A stretch of 64,000 nucleotides of DNA from Halomarina salina (GTDB lineage: Archaea; Halobacteriota; Halobacteria; Halobacteriales; Haloarculaceae): assembly GCF_023074835.1 (NCBI RefSeq), contig NZ_JALLGW010000003.1, positions 124,001-188,000 of the forward strand, in the 5' to 3' direction. How positions within the stretch are numbered: the stretch's first letter is position 1; each line of letters starts with the position of its first letter. Shown here piece by piece: positions 34,212 through 43,379 of this stretch. Below the pieces are notes generated by a model that was not told the DNA's origin, did no database searches, and was given only the letters and a program-made list of their open reading frames with translations. The position numbers and the translations under genes were made by a program.

Positions 34212-34646
34212 GTGACGTTCACGGTAGAAGGGGCAGTGACGAGCGGTCTCGGCCGTGGCGAGGAGTTCGTCGCGCTACCGGGGTACGCGCGGCAGTTCGA
34301 GGAGAAGCTCGGGTACGAGCCGTTCCCCGGCACGCTGAACCTCGCGCTCTCCCGCTCGGTGGCCGACCAGTTCGCGACACTCCAGTCGGTCACCATCGAG
34401 GGGTGGAGCGAGGACGGCCGGTCGTTCGGCGCGGTCGACTGCTATCCGACCACGCTCGTCTCCGTGGACGCCTCGGTCCGGGTACACGCCATCGTCCCTC
34501 GGCGGACCGACCACGACGCGTCGACGATAGAACTGGTCTCGCCGGTGAAGCTGCGAGACCGGTTCGACCTGAGCGACGACGACCGGGTGTCGATTCGCGT
34601 CGCCTCGCGCGAGGAACAGGAGACGCCGAACCGGTCGACGGACTGA
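34212..34646 (+). CDS. ribK: CTP-dependent riboflavin kinase, catalytic domain only
   Basis: 144-residue archaeal riboflavin kinase (RFK, DUF120), making FMN from riboflavin and CTP. Signature segments are VTSGLGRGEEFVALPGYARQFEEKLGYEPFPGTLNL (shown here in parts: VTSGLG, the Q-F-E stretch and PFPGTLNL), then SPVKLRDRFDLSDDDRV at the C-terminus. Many archaeal RibK proteins carry an N-terminal helix-turn-helix and double as the RbkR regulator; this copy starts directly with the kinase fold at a GTG and has no such domain upstream in any frame. It precedes ribB by 111 bases, in the usual archaeal pairing. Confidence 0.85.
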   Translation: MTFTVEGAVTSGLGRGEEFVALPGYARQFEEKLGYEPFPGTLNLALSRSVADQFATLQSVTIEGWSEDGRSFGAVDCYPTTLVSVDASVRVHAIVPRRTDHDASTIELVSPVKLRDRFDLSDDDRVSIRVASREEQETPNRSTD

Positions 34647-34687
34647 ACGAGGACCCTCGACTCGGAGCCGACCCGCGCCGGGACAAC

Positions 34688-34768
34688 GCTTATCATTCGT
34701 GCCAACGGCTACCTAGCATGGTTTCGGTCGCACCGATACGGACCGAGGTGAGCGGACGTGTGGAGTGA
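34688..34768 (+). promoter_or_regulatory. ribB leader: TATA box, leaderless 16-codon upstream ORF and hairpin
   Basis: A TATA-like CTTATCAT (34689-34696) stands 22-29 bases before an ATG at 34718 that opens a 16-residue frame (MVSVAPIRTEVSGRVE) ending with TGA at 34766-34768. The ribB GTG (34758) lies inside this small frame, in another register, and its Shine-Dalgarno-like GAGGTGA (34745-34751) also lies within it. The arms TCGGTC (34724-34729) and GACCGA (34741-34746) can pair and would partly sequester GAGGTGA. This layout could couple ribB translation to that of the upstream peptide. Confidence 0.45.
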
Positions 34769-35462
34769 TACGCTACTACCGGACAGTTACAGCTACCCCC
34801 AGAAGGAGATTCGGGAGACCCTCGACGACGCCATCGAGGCGTTCGGCCACGGGGAACCGGTGCTCGTCCACGACGACGCCGACCGGGAGAACGAGGTGGA
34901 CCTGGTGTACCCCGCACACGCCGTCACGCCGTCTGACGTGGCGCGGATGCGCAACGACGCCGGCGGCCTCATCTGCGTGGCGCTCTCCCACGACGTGGCG
35001 GAGACGTTCGACCTCCCGTTCCTCCACGACGCAGTCGACCACCCCGCCGGACGGACGACTGACATCCAGTACGACGACCGCTCGTCGTTCTCGCTGACGG
35101 TGAACCACCGCGAGACGTTCACGGGCGTCGTCGACAACGACCGAGCACGTACCATCGCCGAACTCGGCGCGGCGGCCCGCAACCCCGCGGCGGCGGACTT
35201 CGCCGGGGAGTTCGACACGCCGGGCCACGTCCACCTGCTGCGGGCCGCACCGGGCCTCCTCGACGACCGGCAGGGCCACACCGAACTCGGCATCGCGCTC
35301 GCGGACCTCGCCGACGTCCCGCCGGCGGTCGTCGTCTGCGAGATGCTCGACGACGAGACCGGCGGTGCGCTCTCACGGTCCAGCGCGAAGTCCTACGCGC
35401 GGGACACCGACTCGGTGTTCCTGAACGGCAGCACCGTCCTCGAAGCGGTTCGGGCCGACTGA
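34758..35462 (+). CDS. ribB: 3,4-dihydroxy-2-butanone-4-phosphate synthase
   Basis: 234-residue enzyme converting ribulose 5-phosphate to the four-carbon riboflavin precursor plus formate. VLVHDDADRENEVDLVYPA contains the acidic metal loop (DDxDRENE), while RNDAGGLICVAL and the histidine region HTELGIALADLADVPPAVVVCEM are family hallmarks. An in-frame stop (TGA at 34749-34751) just upstream forces the GTG start at 34758. Together with ribK it gives a flavin supply module beside a flavin-dependent monooxygenase. Whether it is the only ribB in the genome cannot be known from this window. Confidence 0.92.
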   Translation: MWSDTLLPDSYSYPQKEIRETLDDAIEAFGHGEPVLVHDDADRENEVDLVYPAHAVTPSDVARMRNDAGGLICVALSHDVAETFDLPFLHDAVDHPAGRTTDIQYDDRSSFSLTVNHRETFTGVVDNDRARTIAELGAAARNPAAADFAGEFDTPGHVHLLRAAPGLLDDRQGHTELGIALADLADVPPAVVVCEMLDDETGGALSRSSAKSYARDTDSVFLNGSTVLEAVRAD

Positions 35463-35591
35463 GTACGGCCAGCCCCCGTTCCCGCGCTTCCCACTTCTCG
35501 AGTCTTCGCACTCCGGTTTCTCACGGGGTGAGCGGTCGTCGGGCGGTTCGCCCGAACCAAGCTTCAAGATACCAGCCGCCGATGGGCCAGT

Positions 35592-36602
35592 ATGTCACAG
35601 CAGCCAGCCGAGTACCCGACTCGCCGACCGACGGACGAGTCGTACCTCGACGCCGACCGGTTCGACCCGCCGACGTCGCTCCTCAACCTGCCGTGGGTCG
35701 ACTGTCACAACCACGCCCACACGCTGTCGTGGGAGGACCGCGAGCGCTACTCGCTGTCGGGCTGTGCGGCGATGGTGATGGTCGCGTCGGGCTACCACTG
35801 GACGCCGTACAAGCCCGTCGCCGCCGAGGACGTCCAGTTCCTCTGGGACGACGTCATCAACAGGAAGCGGGCCATCGAGCGCGACCACCTCTTCGACGCG
35901 AACCTCGCACTGGGCGTCCACACCGGCGTCCGCATCGAGGACCCCGACACGCTGCTCGACCGGATGGCCGAGTACAGCCGCCTCGACGACGTCGTCGCCA
36001 TCGGCGAGACGGGCATCACGCCCGCCCAGCACGCCGAGTCGTGGGCCCTGGACGAGCAGCGAGCGGTCGTCGGGTCGCAGATGGAACTCGCCGCCGACGA
36101 GGACCTGCCGGTCATCCTCCACACGCCGAACGTCGGGACCGACTCGGGGCCGGAGTACCGGTCGGGAATCGGGCTGCCGGGCTACGAGAGCAACACGTCG
36201 CTCGTCCAGGAGCCGGTCCTGACCGGCGAGAACCCGGCGCTGGAGTCGGTGAAGATAGACGTCGAGGTGGCCGCCGACGCCGGCCTACCCGAGGACCGCA
36301 TCGTCGCCTCCCACGCCGACACGAACAACGTCGAGTACCTGCTGGAGGAGACCGACTGCCACGTCAGCTTCACGGTCGGCTACCCGTGGCTGACCGGCAT
36401 CGACGCGACCGACGTCGCGAACACCATCGAGGAGTACGGGCCCGACCGCGTCATGATGGACACGGACTGCGCGAACATCCTCAAGACGGACGTGTTCTCC
36501 GTCAAACGCAGCATCCTCGAACTCTACCGACAGGGCATCGACGAGGACACCATCCGGCAGGTCGTGCTGGAGAACCCGCGCGACGTGTTCGGTCTCGACT
36601 GA
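35592..36602 (+). CDS. TatD-family / amidohydrolase superfamily metal-dependent hydrolase
   Basis: 336-residue TIM-barrel hydrolase. The first metal motif is VDCHNHAH near residue 38, then VVAIGETGITPAQ (TatD-style conserved Glu), LPVILHTPN, IVASHADTNNV and RVMMDTDCAN, which supplies the last Asp. The order of ligands fits TatD-related hydrolases. It is not clear whether the substrate is DNA or a small organic ester, lactone or amide; the catabolic setting favours a small molecule. It is transcribed convergently with the FAH-family gene. Confidence 0.8.
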   Translation: MSQQPAEYPTRRPTDESYLDADRFDPPTSLLNLPWVDCHNHAHTLSWEDRERYSLSGCAAMVMVASGYHWTPYKPVAAEDVQFLWDDVINRKRAIERDHLFDANLALGVHTGVRIEDPDTLLDRMAEYSRLDDVVAIGETGITPAQHAESWALDEQRAVVGSQMELAADEDLPVILHTPNVGTDSGPEYRSGIGLPGYESNTSLVQEPVLTGENPALESVKIDVEVAADAGLPEDRIVASHADTNNVEYLLEETDCHVSFTVGYPWLTGIDATDVANTIEEYGPDRVMMDTDCANILKTDVFSVKRSILELYRQGIDEDTIRQVVLENPRDVFGLD

Positions 36603-36659
36603 GGGACCTAGAAGCGAGGGGCCGAGAGTGGCAGTCGAGCTAGCGGTGCCGAGCGCCGT

Positions 36660-37547
36660 TCAGCGGTGTCGACAGCCGTTCGTCAGCTCTCCCACACCTT
36701 CGATACCGACGGTCACGCTGTCGCCGTCGTCGAGCAGCACCTGTGGCTCCCGGTAGACGCCCACGCCCGGGGGCGTCCCGGTGAATATCAGGTCGCCCGG
36801 TTTCAGCGTGAACGCGCGACTGCAGAAGGAGACGAGTTCGTCGAGGCCGAAGATGAGGTTCGCCGTCGTCGAGTCCTGGACCCGGTCGCCGTTCACCTCC
36901 GTCCAGATGTCGAGGTCGTGGGGGTCGTCGATGTCGTCGAGCGTCACGAGGTCCGGACCGGTCGGCGCGAACGTGTCGAGGCTCTTCCCCCGGACCCACT
37001 GGCCGTCGCCGTGCTGGAGGTCGCGCGCCGAGACGTCGTTGCCGACCGTGACGCCCGCGACGTGGTCGAGCGCCTCGTCCGCCGAGACGTCCCGCGCCTC
37101 CCGGCCGACGACGACGACGAGTTCCGCCTCGTAGTCGACCTGCTCGGCGTAGCTCGGGTCCCAGACGACGTCGTCGCCCGGTCCGACGAGCGTGGTCGGG
37201 AACTTCGAGAACAGCACCGGTTCGTCGGGGATGGGGTTGTCCCCCTCCTCGGCGTGGTCGCGGTAGTTCAGGCCGACGCAGACGATCTTCTCCGGGTCCG
37301 ACACCGGTTCGTGTCTCTCCAGCGAGTCGCGGTCGTGCTGTGCGACACCCGCCTCCTCGGCGAACTCGACCGCGAGCGAGGCCTTCTCCTCCCAGTTCCA
37401 CTGGTCGAGCAGGGCGGCCGTCCCCCTGGGGATATCGATTCCGGCCTCCATGCCCGCCGTGTGGAGATCGACCACCGTCTCCTCGTCCAGTAGCGCGCCA
37501 CACCACGGCGTCTCCGCGTCCGAACCGCTGAATTGCCCAATACGCAT
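36660..37547 (-). CDS. Fumarylacetoacetate hydrolase family protein
   Basis: 295-residue FAH-superfamily enzyme. The C-terminal domain contains IVCVGLNYRDHAEE, then PVLFSKFPTTLVGPGDDV, DYEAELVVVVGREARDVSADEALDHVAGVTVGNDVSARDLQ and FTGTPPGVGV. The Mg ligands are the conserved E/E/D set within these stretches (acidic residues in DYEAELV and in GNDVSARD). The family hydrolyses acylpyruvates or fumarylacetoacetate, or decarboxylates/hydrates 2-oxo acids from aromatic ring cleavage, which complements the ring-cleaving dioxygenase at 20 kb. A TATA-like GCTAAATAAC on the minus strand lies 24-32 bases before the ATG. Confidence 0.88.
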   Translation of the reverse strand: MRIGQFSGSDAETPWCGALLDEETVVDLHTAGMEAGIDIPRGTAALLDQWNWEEKASLAVEFAEEAGVAQHDRDSLERHEPVSDPEKIVCVGLNYRDHAEEGDNPIPDEPVLFSKFPTTLVGPGDDVVWDPSYAEQVDYEAELVVVVGREARDVSADEALDHVAGVTVGNDVSARDLQHGDGQWVRGKSLDTFAPTGPDLVTLDDIDDPHDLDIWTEVNGDRVQDSTTANLIFGLDELVSFCSRAFTLKPGDLIFTGTPPGVGVYREPQVLLDDGDSVTVGIEGVGELTNGCRHR

Positions 37548-37708
37548 CGTCGGGAGCTACTACGCGCAGTTATTTAGCTGTCGGTGGGACGTCGTCGGTG
37601 TCACCAGTGTCGCGACCGTCGTCGCGGCGAGCCGCCGCGAACCGCCACCGCCGCGAACGACGTCCCGCCACTGTGAACTATTATCACGCCAGCCGGGGGA
37701 GTACGTCC

Positions 37709-38398
37709 ATGGACTCGACTTTCGACCCGGACCGCGTCGAGCGGGTGACGTTCGACTCCTACGGCACGCTCGTCGACACGAGCGTGGCCGCGTCGGTGCT
37801 CGACGGAGTCGTCGACGACCCGGACGCCGTCGCGGCCCGCTGGCGGGAGAACGCGCTGTTCTTCTCGGTCGTCGCGGGCGACCTCGACGAGTACGAGACG
37901 TACGACGACCTGCACGAGATGGGGTTGCGCGACGCCCTCCGGACGGAGGGAGTAGACCCCGACGAGGTGGACACCGCCGAGCTGAACGACGTCTACCACC
38001 GCCTCGAACCGTACCCCGACGTCGCCCCCGCCTTCGAGCGACTCGCTAACGCCGGGTACGGGCCGGCCATCCTCTCGAACGGCGACCCGGCGATGCTCGA
38101 CTCGCTGGTCGAGTCGCTCGGCGTCGGAGAGACGGTGAGCGAGTGCGTCAGCGCCGACGAGATTCGGACGTTCAAGCCGTCGCGAGAACTCTACGACCAC
38201 GCCGCCACGCGCCTCGACGGGACGGTGGAGTCCGTCGCGCACGTCACGGCCCACTGGATGGACGTCCAGGGAGCGACGAACGCCGGGATGCAGGGCGTCT
38301 GGCTGAACCGCACGGGCGGCGAGTGGACGGCGTTCGGAAGCGACCCGTCGCTCGTCGTCGACTCGCTCGACGACCTGTGCGACCTGCTCGACTGCTGA
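37709..38398 (+). CDS. HAD superfamily hydrolase, haloacid dehalogenase type II-like
   Basis: 229-residue HAD protein. Motif I is FDSYGTLVDT, with the nucleophilic Asp followed by SYGT as in L-2-haloacid dehalogenases. Motif II is AILSNGDPAML; motif III includes FKPSRELYDHAATRL; motif IV is AHWMDVQGATNAG, where the acidic residue differs from the DD of phosphatases. The substrate may be a 2-haloacid, though phosphatase members share this outline. ATG 37709 is preceded by ACTATTATC about 24-36 bases upstream, so the message is probably leaderless. Confidence 0.85.
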   Translation: MDSTFDPDRVERVTFDSYGTLVDTSVAASVLDGVVDDPDAVAARWRENALFFSVVAGDLDEYETYDDLHEMGLRDALRTEGVDPDEVDTAELNDVYHRLEPYPDVAPAFERLANAGYGPAILSNGDPAMLDSLVESLGVGETVSECVSADEIRTFKPSRELYDHAATRLDGTVESVAHVTAHWMDVQGATNAGMQGVWLNRTGGEWTAFGSDPSLVVDSLDDLCDLLDC

Positions 38399-38441
38399 GC
38401 AGGGAGGCCGACCTGGACGGAGAACGGATGGTCGCGGTCGG

Positions 38442-39656
38442 TTAGTCGCTCGATTCGTCGTCGCCGAAGACGCCCGCCTCCGCCAGTTCGTCGATGGCCG
38501 ACTCCGAGAGGCCGAGGTCCTCGAACACCTCGCGGTTGTGTTCGCCGAGCAGCGGCGGCGGACTCTCGAACCCGCTCTCCGCGTGCGCGAAGTTGAGCGG
38601 GTGTTCGATGACCGGCACCGACCCGAGGTCCGGGTGGTCGAGTTCGGTCACCATCCCGCGGGCGTTGGTCTGCGGGTTGTCCAGCGCGTCCTCGACGTCG
38701 TACACTGGCCCGGCGGGGATACCGGCGTCCTCGACGATTATCTCCATCCACTCGTCGGTGGACCGCTCGCGGAACGTGGACTGGAGTTCGGTCTCCAGTT
38801 CGTCCATGTGCTCGACGCGGTCGGCGTTCGTCTCGAACCGCTCGTCGGCGGCGAGGTCCGGGCGGTCGAGCGCCTCGCAGAGGCCGTACCAGAGCTTCTG
38901 GTTCAGGCAGGCGACGTTGATGTAGCCGTCCGCCGTCTCGAACGTCTGGTAGGGAGCCAGCACCGGGTCGCGCGTCCCCATCCGTCCCGGTGACTCGTCG
39001 GCGAACACCTTCCCCGCCTGCTTCGTGAGCCACGGGAGCGTCGCGTCGAGCATCCCGAGGTCGATGTACTCGCCCTCGCCCGTCCGGTCCCGCCGGTAGA
39101 GCGCGCCGACGACGCCGAACGCCCCCCACATCGCGGTGATGAGGTCGGTCATCGGCAACCCGACCTTCGCGGGCTGGCGACCCTCCTCGCCGGTCACGCT
39201 CATGATGCCGCTCATCCCCTGGACGAGCAGGTCGTAGCCCGGCCGTTCGCGCCAGGGGCCGGTCTGCCCGAACGCCGAGATGGCGAGGTAGACGATATCG
39301 TCGTTCCGTTCGCGGAGGGTGTCGTAGTCGACGCCGAGGCGCTCGGCCGTGCCGGGGCGGTAGTTCTGGACGAACACGTCGGCCGACTCGACGAGGTCGT
39401 AGAGCGCGTCGAGCGCCTCCGGGTTCTTCAGGTCGAGTTCGAGGCTCCGCTTCCCGTAGTTGATGGTCCAGAAGTACGGCGACTCGCCCTCGATGAACGG
39501 CGGGCCGGAGTGGCGGTTGTCGTCGCCGACGCCGGGGCGTTCGACCTTGACCACGTCCGCGCCCTGGTTCGCGAGCATCGCCGAGCAGAACCCCCCGGTG
39601 ACGAACGTGGAGAGGTCGAGGACGGTGACGCCGTCGAGTATCTTGTTCTGACTCAT
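38442..39656 (-). CDS. CaiB/BaiF family III CoA-transferase
   Basis: 404-residue family III CoA-transferase. Its N-terminus is LDGVTVLDLSTFVTGGFCSAMLANQGADVVKVERPGVGD-like, with NYGKRSLELDLKNPEALDALYDLVESADVFVQNYRPG bearing the catalytic Asp region, and SAFGQTGPWRERPGYDLLVQGMSGIMSVTG. It exchanges CoA between carboxylic acids and works without a second subunit. It is the second CoA-transferase of the window, presumably for a different acid. Divergent 140 bases from nothing on the right except the CocE gene end, so it is monocistronic. Confidence 0.92.
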   Translation of the reverse strand: MSQNKILDGVTVLDLSTFVTGGFCSAMLANQGADVVKVERPGVGDDNRHSGPPFIEGESPYFWTINYGKRSLELDLKNPEALDALYDLVESADVFVQNYRPGTAERLGVDYDTLRERNDDIVYLAISAFGQTGPWRERPGYDLLVQGMSGIMSVTGEEGRQPAKVGLPMTDLITAMWGAFGVVGALYRRDRTGEGEYIDLGMLDATLPWLTKQAGKVFADESPGRMGTRDPVLAPYQTFETADGYINVACLNQKLWYGLCEALDRPDLAADERFETNADRVEHMDELETELQSTFRERSTDEWMEIIVEDAGIPAGPVYDVEDALDNPQTNARGMVTELDHPDLGSVPVIEHPLNFAHAESGFESPPPLLGEHNREVFEDLGLSESAIDELAEAGVFGDDESSD

Positions 39657-39796
39657 CGGTATCGTCGCGTCGGTGGTCGTCCGTCGTCGGTCGGTAGCGA
39701 CGTCAGGAGCGGTCCGGTACGCATAGGCTCACCTCGAAGCACCGCGTGGTAAATCTATCCGTCCGCCCGACGACGGCCCACGACAGAGCGACGGAC

Positions 39797-41695
39797 CTAC
39801 TCCCGACCGACGACAGACCGAACCGGCAGTTCGACGTGCGTCGGATACTCCCGGCAGTGGTACACCGTGTTGTGAGCGACTCGACGGTCGCGGCCACCGT
39901 ACAGCGACCCACCGGTGTTGTCGTTCACGTCGTACCGCGGGAAGTTCGAGGAGGAGACGTCGAGGCGAATCGAGTGGCCCGCCTCGAACACGTTCGCCGT
40001 CGGGTACGGCTCCATCTCGAACTCGTAGACGGTGTCGGGTTCCACGAAGTCAGGTTCGGTCCGGTAGCCGCGGTAGCGTGCGCGACAGATGGAGTCCGAG
40101 AGGTTCGCCGCGAACCCCTGCGGGAACTCTTTCGAGGGCGGGTACTCGTCGAGGAGTTTCGCGGTGAAGTCGGTGTCCGGCGCGTCCGTCTCGGCGTGGA
40201 CGCGGACGGTGATGGGACCCGTTATCTCGACGGCCTCCTCCAGCGGTGGCGTCCGGTAGACGAGCACGTCGCTCCGGCGTTCGAGCGGGCCGTACGGCGC
40301 CTCCGCCCCGAACGTGTCGGGACGCGTTCGCTGGTCGTAGCCGCCGCTCCCGGTGATGTTGAGCTTCTTGCGCTCGGAGAGCGGATACTCCAGCAGCGGC
40401 TCGTCGCGCTGCTCGAACGCGGCGTACGACGAACAGTTCCCGCCGACGGTAGGAACTGGATTCGACGGATCGAACCGGTACGTCGTCGAGGCGACGTCGA
40501 CGGCCGGTTCCTCGGGCGAGAGGCGGCCATTTGGATGGGCGTAGTACCGCGTGAACTCGGTGTCCGGCAGGGGCCATTCGTCGGCCGTCCGCCACTCGCC
40601 GCCGTGGAACAGTCGCCCTTCGCCCGTCTTCCGGCCGTCCCCGGTACCCATCTGCCAGTACTGGACGGTCGGCTGGTCGGTCCAGGTGTCCCGGCCCTTC
40701 AGGTAGTGGTCGAAGAAGCGGAGGCGGAGGGTCTGGTAGTCGATGGTCGACTCCGGGCCGAACTCCAGTTCCCCCGAGTACGTCTTCTTCCAGGACGGCA
40801 GCGGGTACGCCTCCCAGCCGTGGGTCCACGGTCCCATCACGAGGAAGTGGTCGCTCTCCTTCCGCTCGGCGAGCGCCTCGAAGTTGTCGCAGGTCGCCTT
40901 CGCGTACGAGTCGTACCACGCCCCGGCGTACACCGTCGGGACGTCGGCGCTCTCCTCGTAGTGCGCCTCGAAGTTGAGTCCGGGTCGCTGCCAGAGTTCG
41001 TCCGTCCCGTCGGTCGTCATGACGTCGAACGCCCACTCCTCGTAGTTCGGGAGGTGCCGCAGTGGCGACTCTCCCTTCCGGACCGGGCCGTCGGCCAGCA
41101 GGTCGCGGGTGTCGACGTTCGCCAGCATCGTCTGGAGGTCGGGGTCCTCCAGCGCGCGCTTGGCGAACCCGCTGCCGTGGACGAACGCCCAGCAGAGCCA
41201 GCGCAGTTCGAACGCGCCGTTGTGCCGGAACGTCGCCTCCCAGCCGTTGGCCGCACCCTGGTTGACGAACATCGCTTCGAGGTGTGGCGGGTCCTGCGTC
41301 GCCAGCCCGGACTGGACCCAAGCGCCGTACGACGACCCGAGCGTCCCGACCTGGCCGTCGCAGTAGGGCTGCTCGGCCAGCCACTCGACCGTGTCGTGGC
41401 CGTCCTCGGGTTCGTTCACGAAGATGTAGAACTCGCCCTCGCTCCGGAACCGGCCGCGGACGTCCTGGACGGCGACGGCGTAGCCGCGCTCGGCGAACCA
41501 CTCGCCGTGGCGCTGGAGGTTGCCCCGCTTGTCGTACGGCGTCCGTTCGAGCAGGGCGGGAACCGGTTCGTCGAGCGGCTCGCCCGTCCCGGGGTCCGCC
41601 GGACGGAACACGTCCGTCGCCAGCCGCGTCCCGTCGCGCATCTCGACCATCACGTCGAGGTCGACGTGCACACTGTACTCCGGAGTCGATGTCAT
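39797..41695 (-). CDS. CocE/NonD family hydrolase (X-Pro dipeptidyl-peptidase S15 fold)
   Basis: 632-residue serine hydrolase. The N-terminal alpha/beta-hydrolase has MRDGTRLATDVFRPA and RTPYDKRG, with the nucleophile motif GTLGSSYGAWVQ. A later VMGPWTHGW supplies the catalytic His region, and the C-terminal jelly-roll domain ends near SVDSSNFPRYDVN-like residues. No signal peptide is visible, so it is cytoplasmic. Relatives are cocaine esterase, glutaryl-7-ACA acylase and ester hydrolases of unknown substrate. ATG 41695 is chosen since the extension to 41722 lies within the promoter (AGATTATGTG about 24-33 bases upstream). Confidence 0.88.
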   Translation of the reverse strand: MTSTPEYSVHVDLDVMVEMRDGTRLATDVFRPADPGTGEPLDEPVPALLERTPYDKRGNLQRHGEWFAERGYAVAVQDVRGRFRSEGEFYIFVNEPEDGHDTVEWLAEQPYCDGQVGTLGSSYGAWVQSGLATQDPPHLEAMFVNQGAANGWEATFRHNGAFELRWLCWAFVHGSGFAKRALEDPDLQTMLANVDTRDLLADGPVRKGESPLRHLPNYEEWAFDVMTTDGTDELWQRPGLNFEAHYEESADVPTVYAGAWYDSYAKATCDNFEALAERKESDHFLVMGPWTHGWEAYPLPSWKKTYSGELEFGPESTIDYQTLRLRFFDHYLKGRDTWTDQPTVQYWQMGTGDGRKTGEGRLFHGGEWRTADEWPLPDTEFTRYYAHPNGRLSPEEPAVDVASTTYRFDPSNPVPTVGGNCSSYAAFEQRDEPLLEYPLSERKKLNITGSGGYDQRTRPDTFGAEAPYGPLERRSDVLVYRTPPLEEAVEITGPITVRVHAETDAPDTDFTAKLLDEYPPSKEFPQGFAANLSDSICRARYRGYRTEPDFVEPDTVYEFEMEPYPTANVFEAGHSIRLDVSSSNFPRYDVNDNTGGSLYGGRDRRVAHNTVYHCREYPTHVELPVRSVVGRE

Positions 41696-41833
41696 GACTC
41701 CCGTATCAGGTGTGCCACACATAATCTTTCACACCGATTCGAGACGCCGAGCGTGAACCGAAGGGTGCCGAGGGGAGTCACGAGAGCAGCGACGGTCGGG
41801 CCCCGCACTCTGAGGGAGCGTCGAACGGTGGAC

Positions 41834-43312
41834 TCAGTAGTCCCAGCGCTCGATTGTGATCTTCTTGTCCGTGTAGAAGTGGATCATGTCCTCGCCCTGG
41901 GCGTGCAGGTCGCCGAAGAACGACTCCTTCATCCCGCCGAAGTGGAAGAACGCCATCGGCGCGGCCGTCCCGGCGTTGATGGCGAGGTTGCCGGCCTCCG
42001 CCTCCTGCTTGAACCGGCGGGCGTCGCGGCCGCTCTCGGTGAACAGGCTGGCCGCGTTGCCGAACCGACTCCCGTTGAGCACCTCCAGCGCCTCGTCGAG
42101 GTCCGACACCGAGACGAGACAGACGACGGGGCCGAATATCTCCTCCTGGGCGAGCGTCATGTCGGGGGTCACGTCCTCGAACAGGCACGGCCCGAGGAAG
42201 TTGCCGTCCGGGTACTCCTCGACGGTCTGGTCGCGGCCGTCGTAGACGAGGTCCGCGCCCTCGTCGACGCCCGTCTGGACCATGTCGCGGACGGACTGCT
42301 CGTGCTCCTCGGTGATGAGCGGGCCGATGGTCGTCTCCTCGTCGAGACCGTTCCCGAGCACCTGTGACTCTATCTCCGCCAGCGTCGCGTCACGGAACTC
42401 GTCGTACACCGACTCGTCGACGAGGATAACGTCGTTCGCGAGGCAGCGCTCGCCGGAACAGGCGAGCGCCGAACTCACGGACTGCGCGGCCGCGAACTCG
42501 ATATCGGCGCTGTCGCTGACAATGACGTGGTTCTTCGCCCCGCCCTGCGCCTGCACGCGCTTGCCAGCCGCCGCGGCTTGCTCGTAGATGGAGCGGGCGA
42601 CGGGCGTGCTCCCGACGAACGAGATGCCCGCCACGTCGTCGTGTTCGATGAGCGCCGACACGGTGTCCGCGCCGCCGTTGACGAGGCTGACGACGCCCGG
42701 CGGGAACCCGGCCTCGTCGATGAGCTCGAACAGGTACTGGGAGGTCAGCGGGTCGCGCTCGCTGGGCTTCAGGACGAAGCTGTTGCCGGTCGCCACCGCG
42801 TAGGGGAGGAACCAGAGCGGAATCATGCCGGGGAAGTTGAACGGCGTGACGGCCGCGAACACCCCCAGCGGCTGGCGGACGGCGCTCTCGTCGATGTTCG
42901 GCGCGGCGTTCGAGAGCGTCCCGGCCTGCATCATCTTCGGGATGCCACAGGCCACCTCGACGTTCTCGATGCCCCGTCGGAGTTCCCCCTTCGCCTCGCC
43001 GAACGTCTTCCCGTGTTCGCTGACGAGCGTGCGCGCGATGTCGTCCTGGTGCTCTTCGAGCAGTTGCTTCAGTCTGAACAGCGGCTGGATGCGCTCCTCG
43101 ACGGCCGTCTCCTTCCACGACTGGAACGCGTCGTTGGCCGCCGAGACGGCCTCGTCGACCTCGTCGTCGGAACTGAACCGGAGGGTCGACAGCCGCTCTC
43201 CTGTCGCGGGGTCGGTCACGTCGAACTGCTCCCCGCCCGTACTCGTGGTCCAGTCGCCGTCGACGTAGTTGCGAACCTCGTCGAGGTCGGTCATCTCCGC
43301 TGATGAAGGCAT
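41834..43312 (-). CDS. mmsA: Methylmalonate-semialdehyde dehydrogenase (acylating)
   Basis: 492-residue aldehyde dehydrogenase of the CoA-dependent MmsA group. Diagnostic segments are ITLEHGKT-like LVSEHGKTFGEAKGELRRGIENVEVACG, AVTPFNFPGMIPLWFLPYAVATGNSFVLKPSERDP and the C-terminal FFHFGGMKESFFGDLHAQGEDMIHFYTDKK. The active-site Cys is in CSGERCLAN. It turns methylmalonate or malonate semialdehyde plus CoA into propionyl- or acetyl-CoA, as in valine, inositol or beta-alanine degradation. TATA element GATTTAACC lies 26-33 bases before the ATG. The alcohol dehydrogenase behind it could supply the semialdehyde. Confidence 0.92.
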   Translation of the reverse strand: MPSSAEMTDLDEVRNYVDGDWTTSTGGEQFDVTDPATGERLSTLRFSSDDEVDEAVSAANDAFQSWKETAVEERIQPLFRLKQLLEEHQDDIARTLVSEHGKTFGEAKGELRRGIENVEVACGIPKMMQAGTLSNAAPNIDESAVRQPLGVFAAVTPFNFPGMIPLWFLPYAVATGNSFVLKPSERDPLTSQYLFELIDEAGFPPGVVSLVNGGADTVSALIEHDDVAGISFVGSTPVARSIYEQAAAAGKRVQAQGGAKNHVIVSDSADIEFAAAQSVSSALACSGERCLANDVILVDESVYDEFRDATLAEIESQVLGNGLDEETTIGPLITEEHEQSVRDMVQTGVDEGADLVYDGRDQTVEEYPDGNFLGPCLFEDVTPDMTLAQEEIFGPVVCLVSVSDLDEALEVLNGSRFGNAASLFTESGRDARRFKQEAEAGNLAINAGTAAPMAFFHFGGMKESFFGDLHAQGEDMIHFYTDKKITIERWDY

Positions 43313-43379
43313 ACGTCGGGGACACGCGGTCGGGGGTTAAATCGTTTGATTGCGGGGGTCGTCGCGGTCGCGAACCACG

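Noticed and set aside
39746-42367. An 873-codon open frame on the plus strand opposite the CocE and mmsA genes
   Set aside because: It is antisense to two clear genes, crosses their boundary, and its residues (Val/Arg/Leu-rich) are typical of GC-rich shadow frames.
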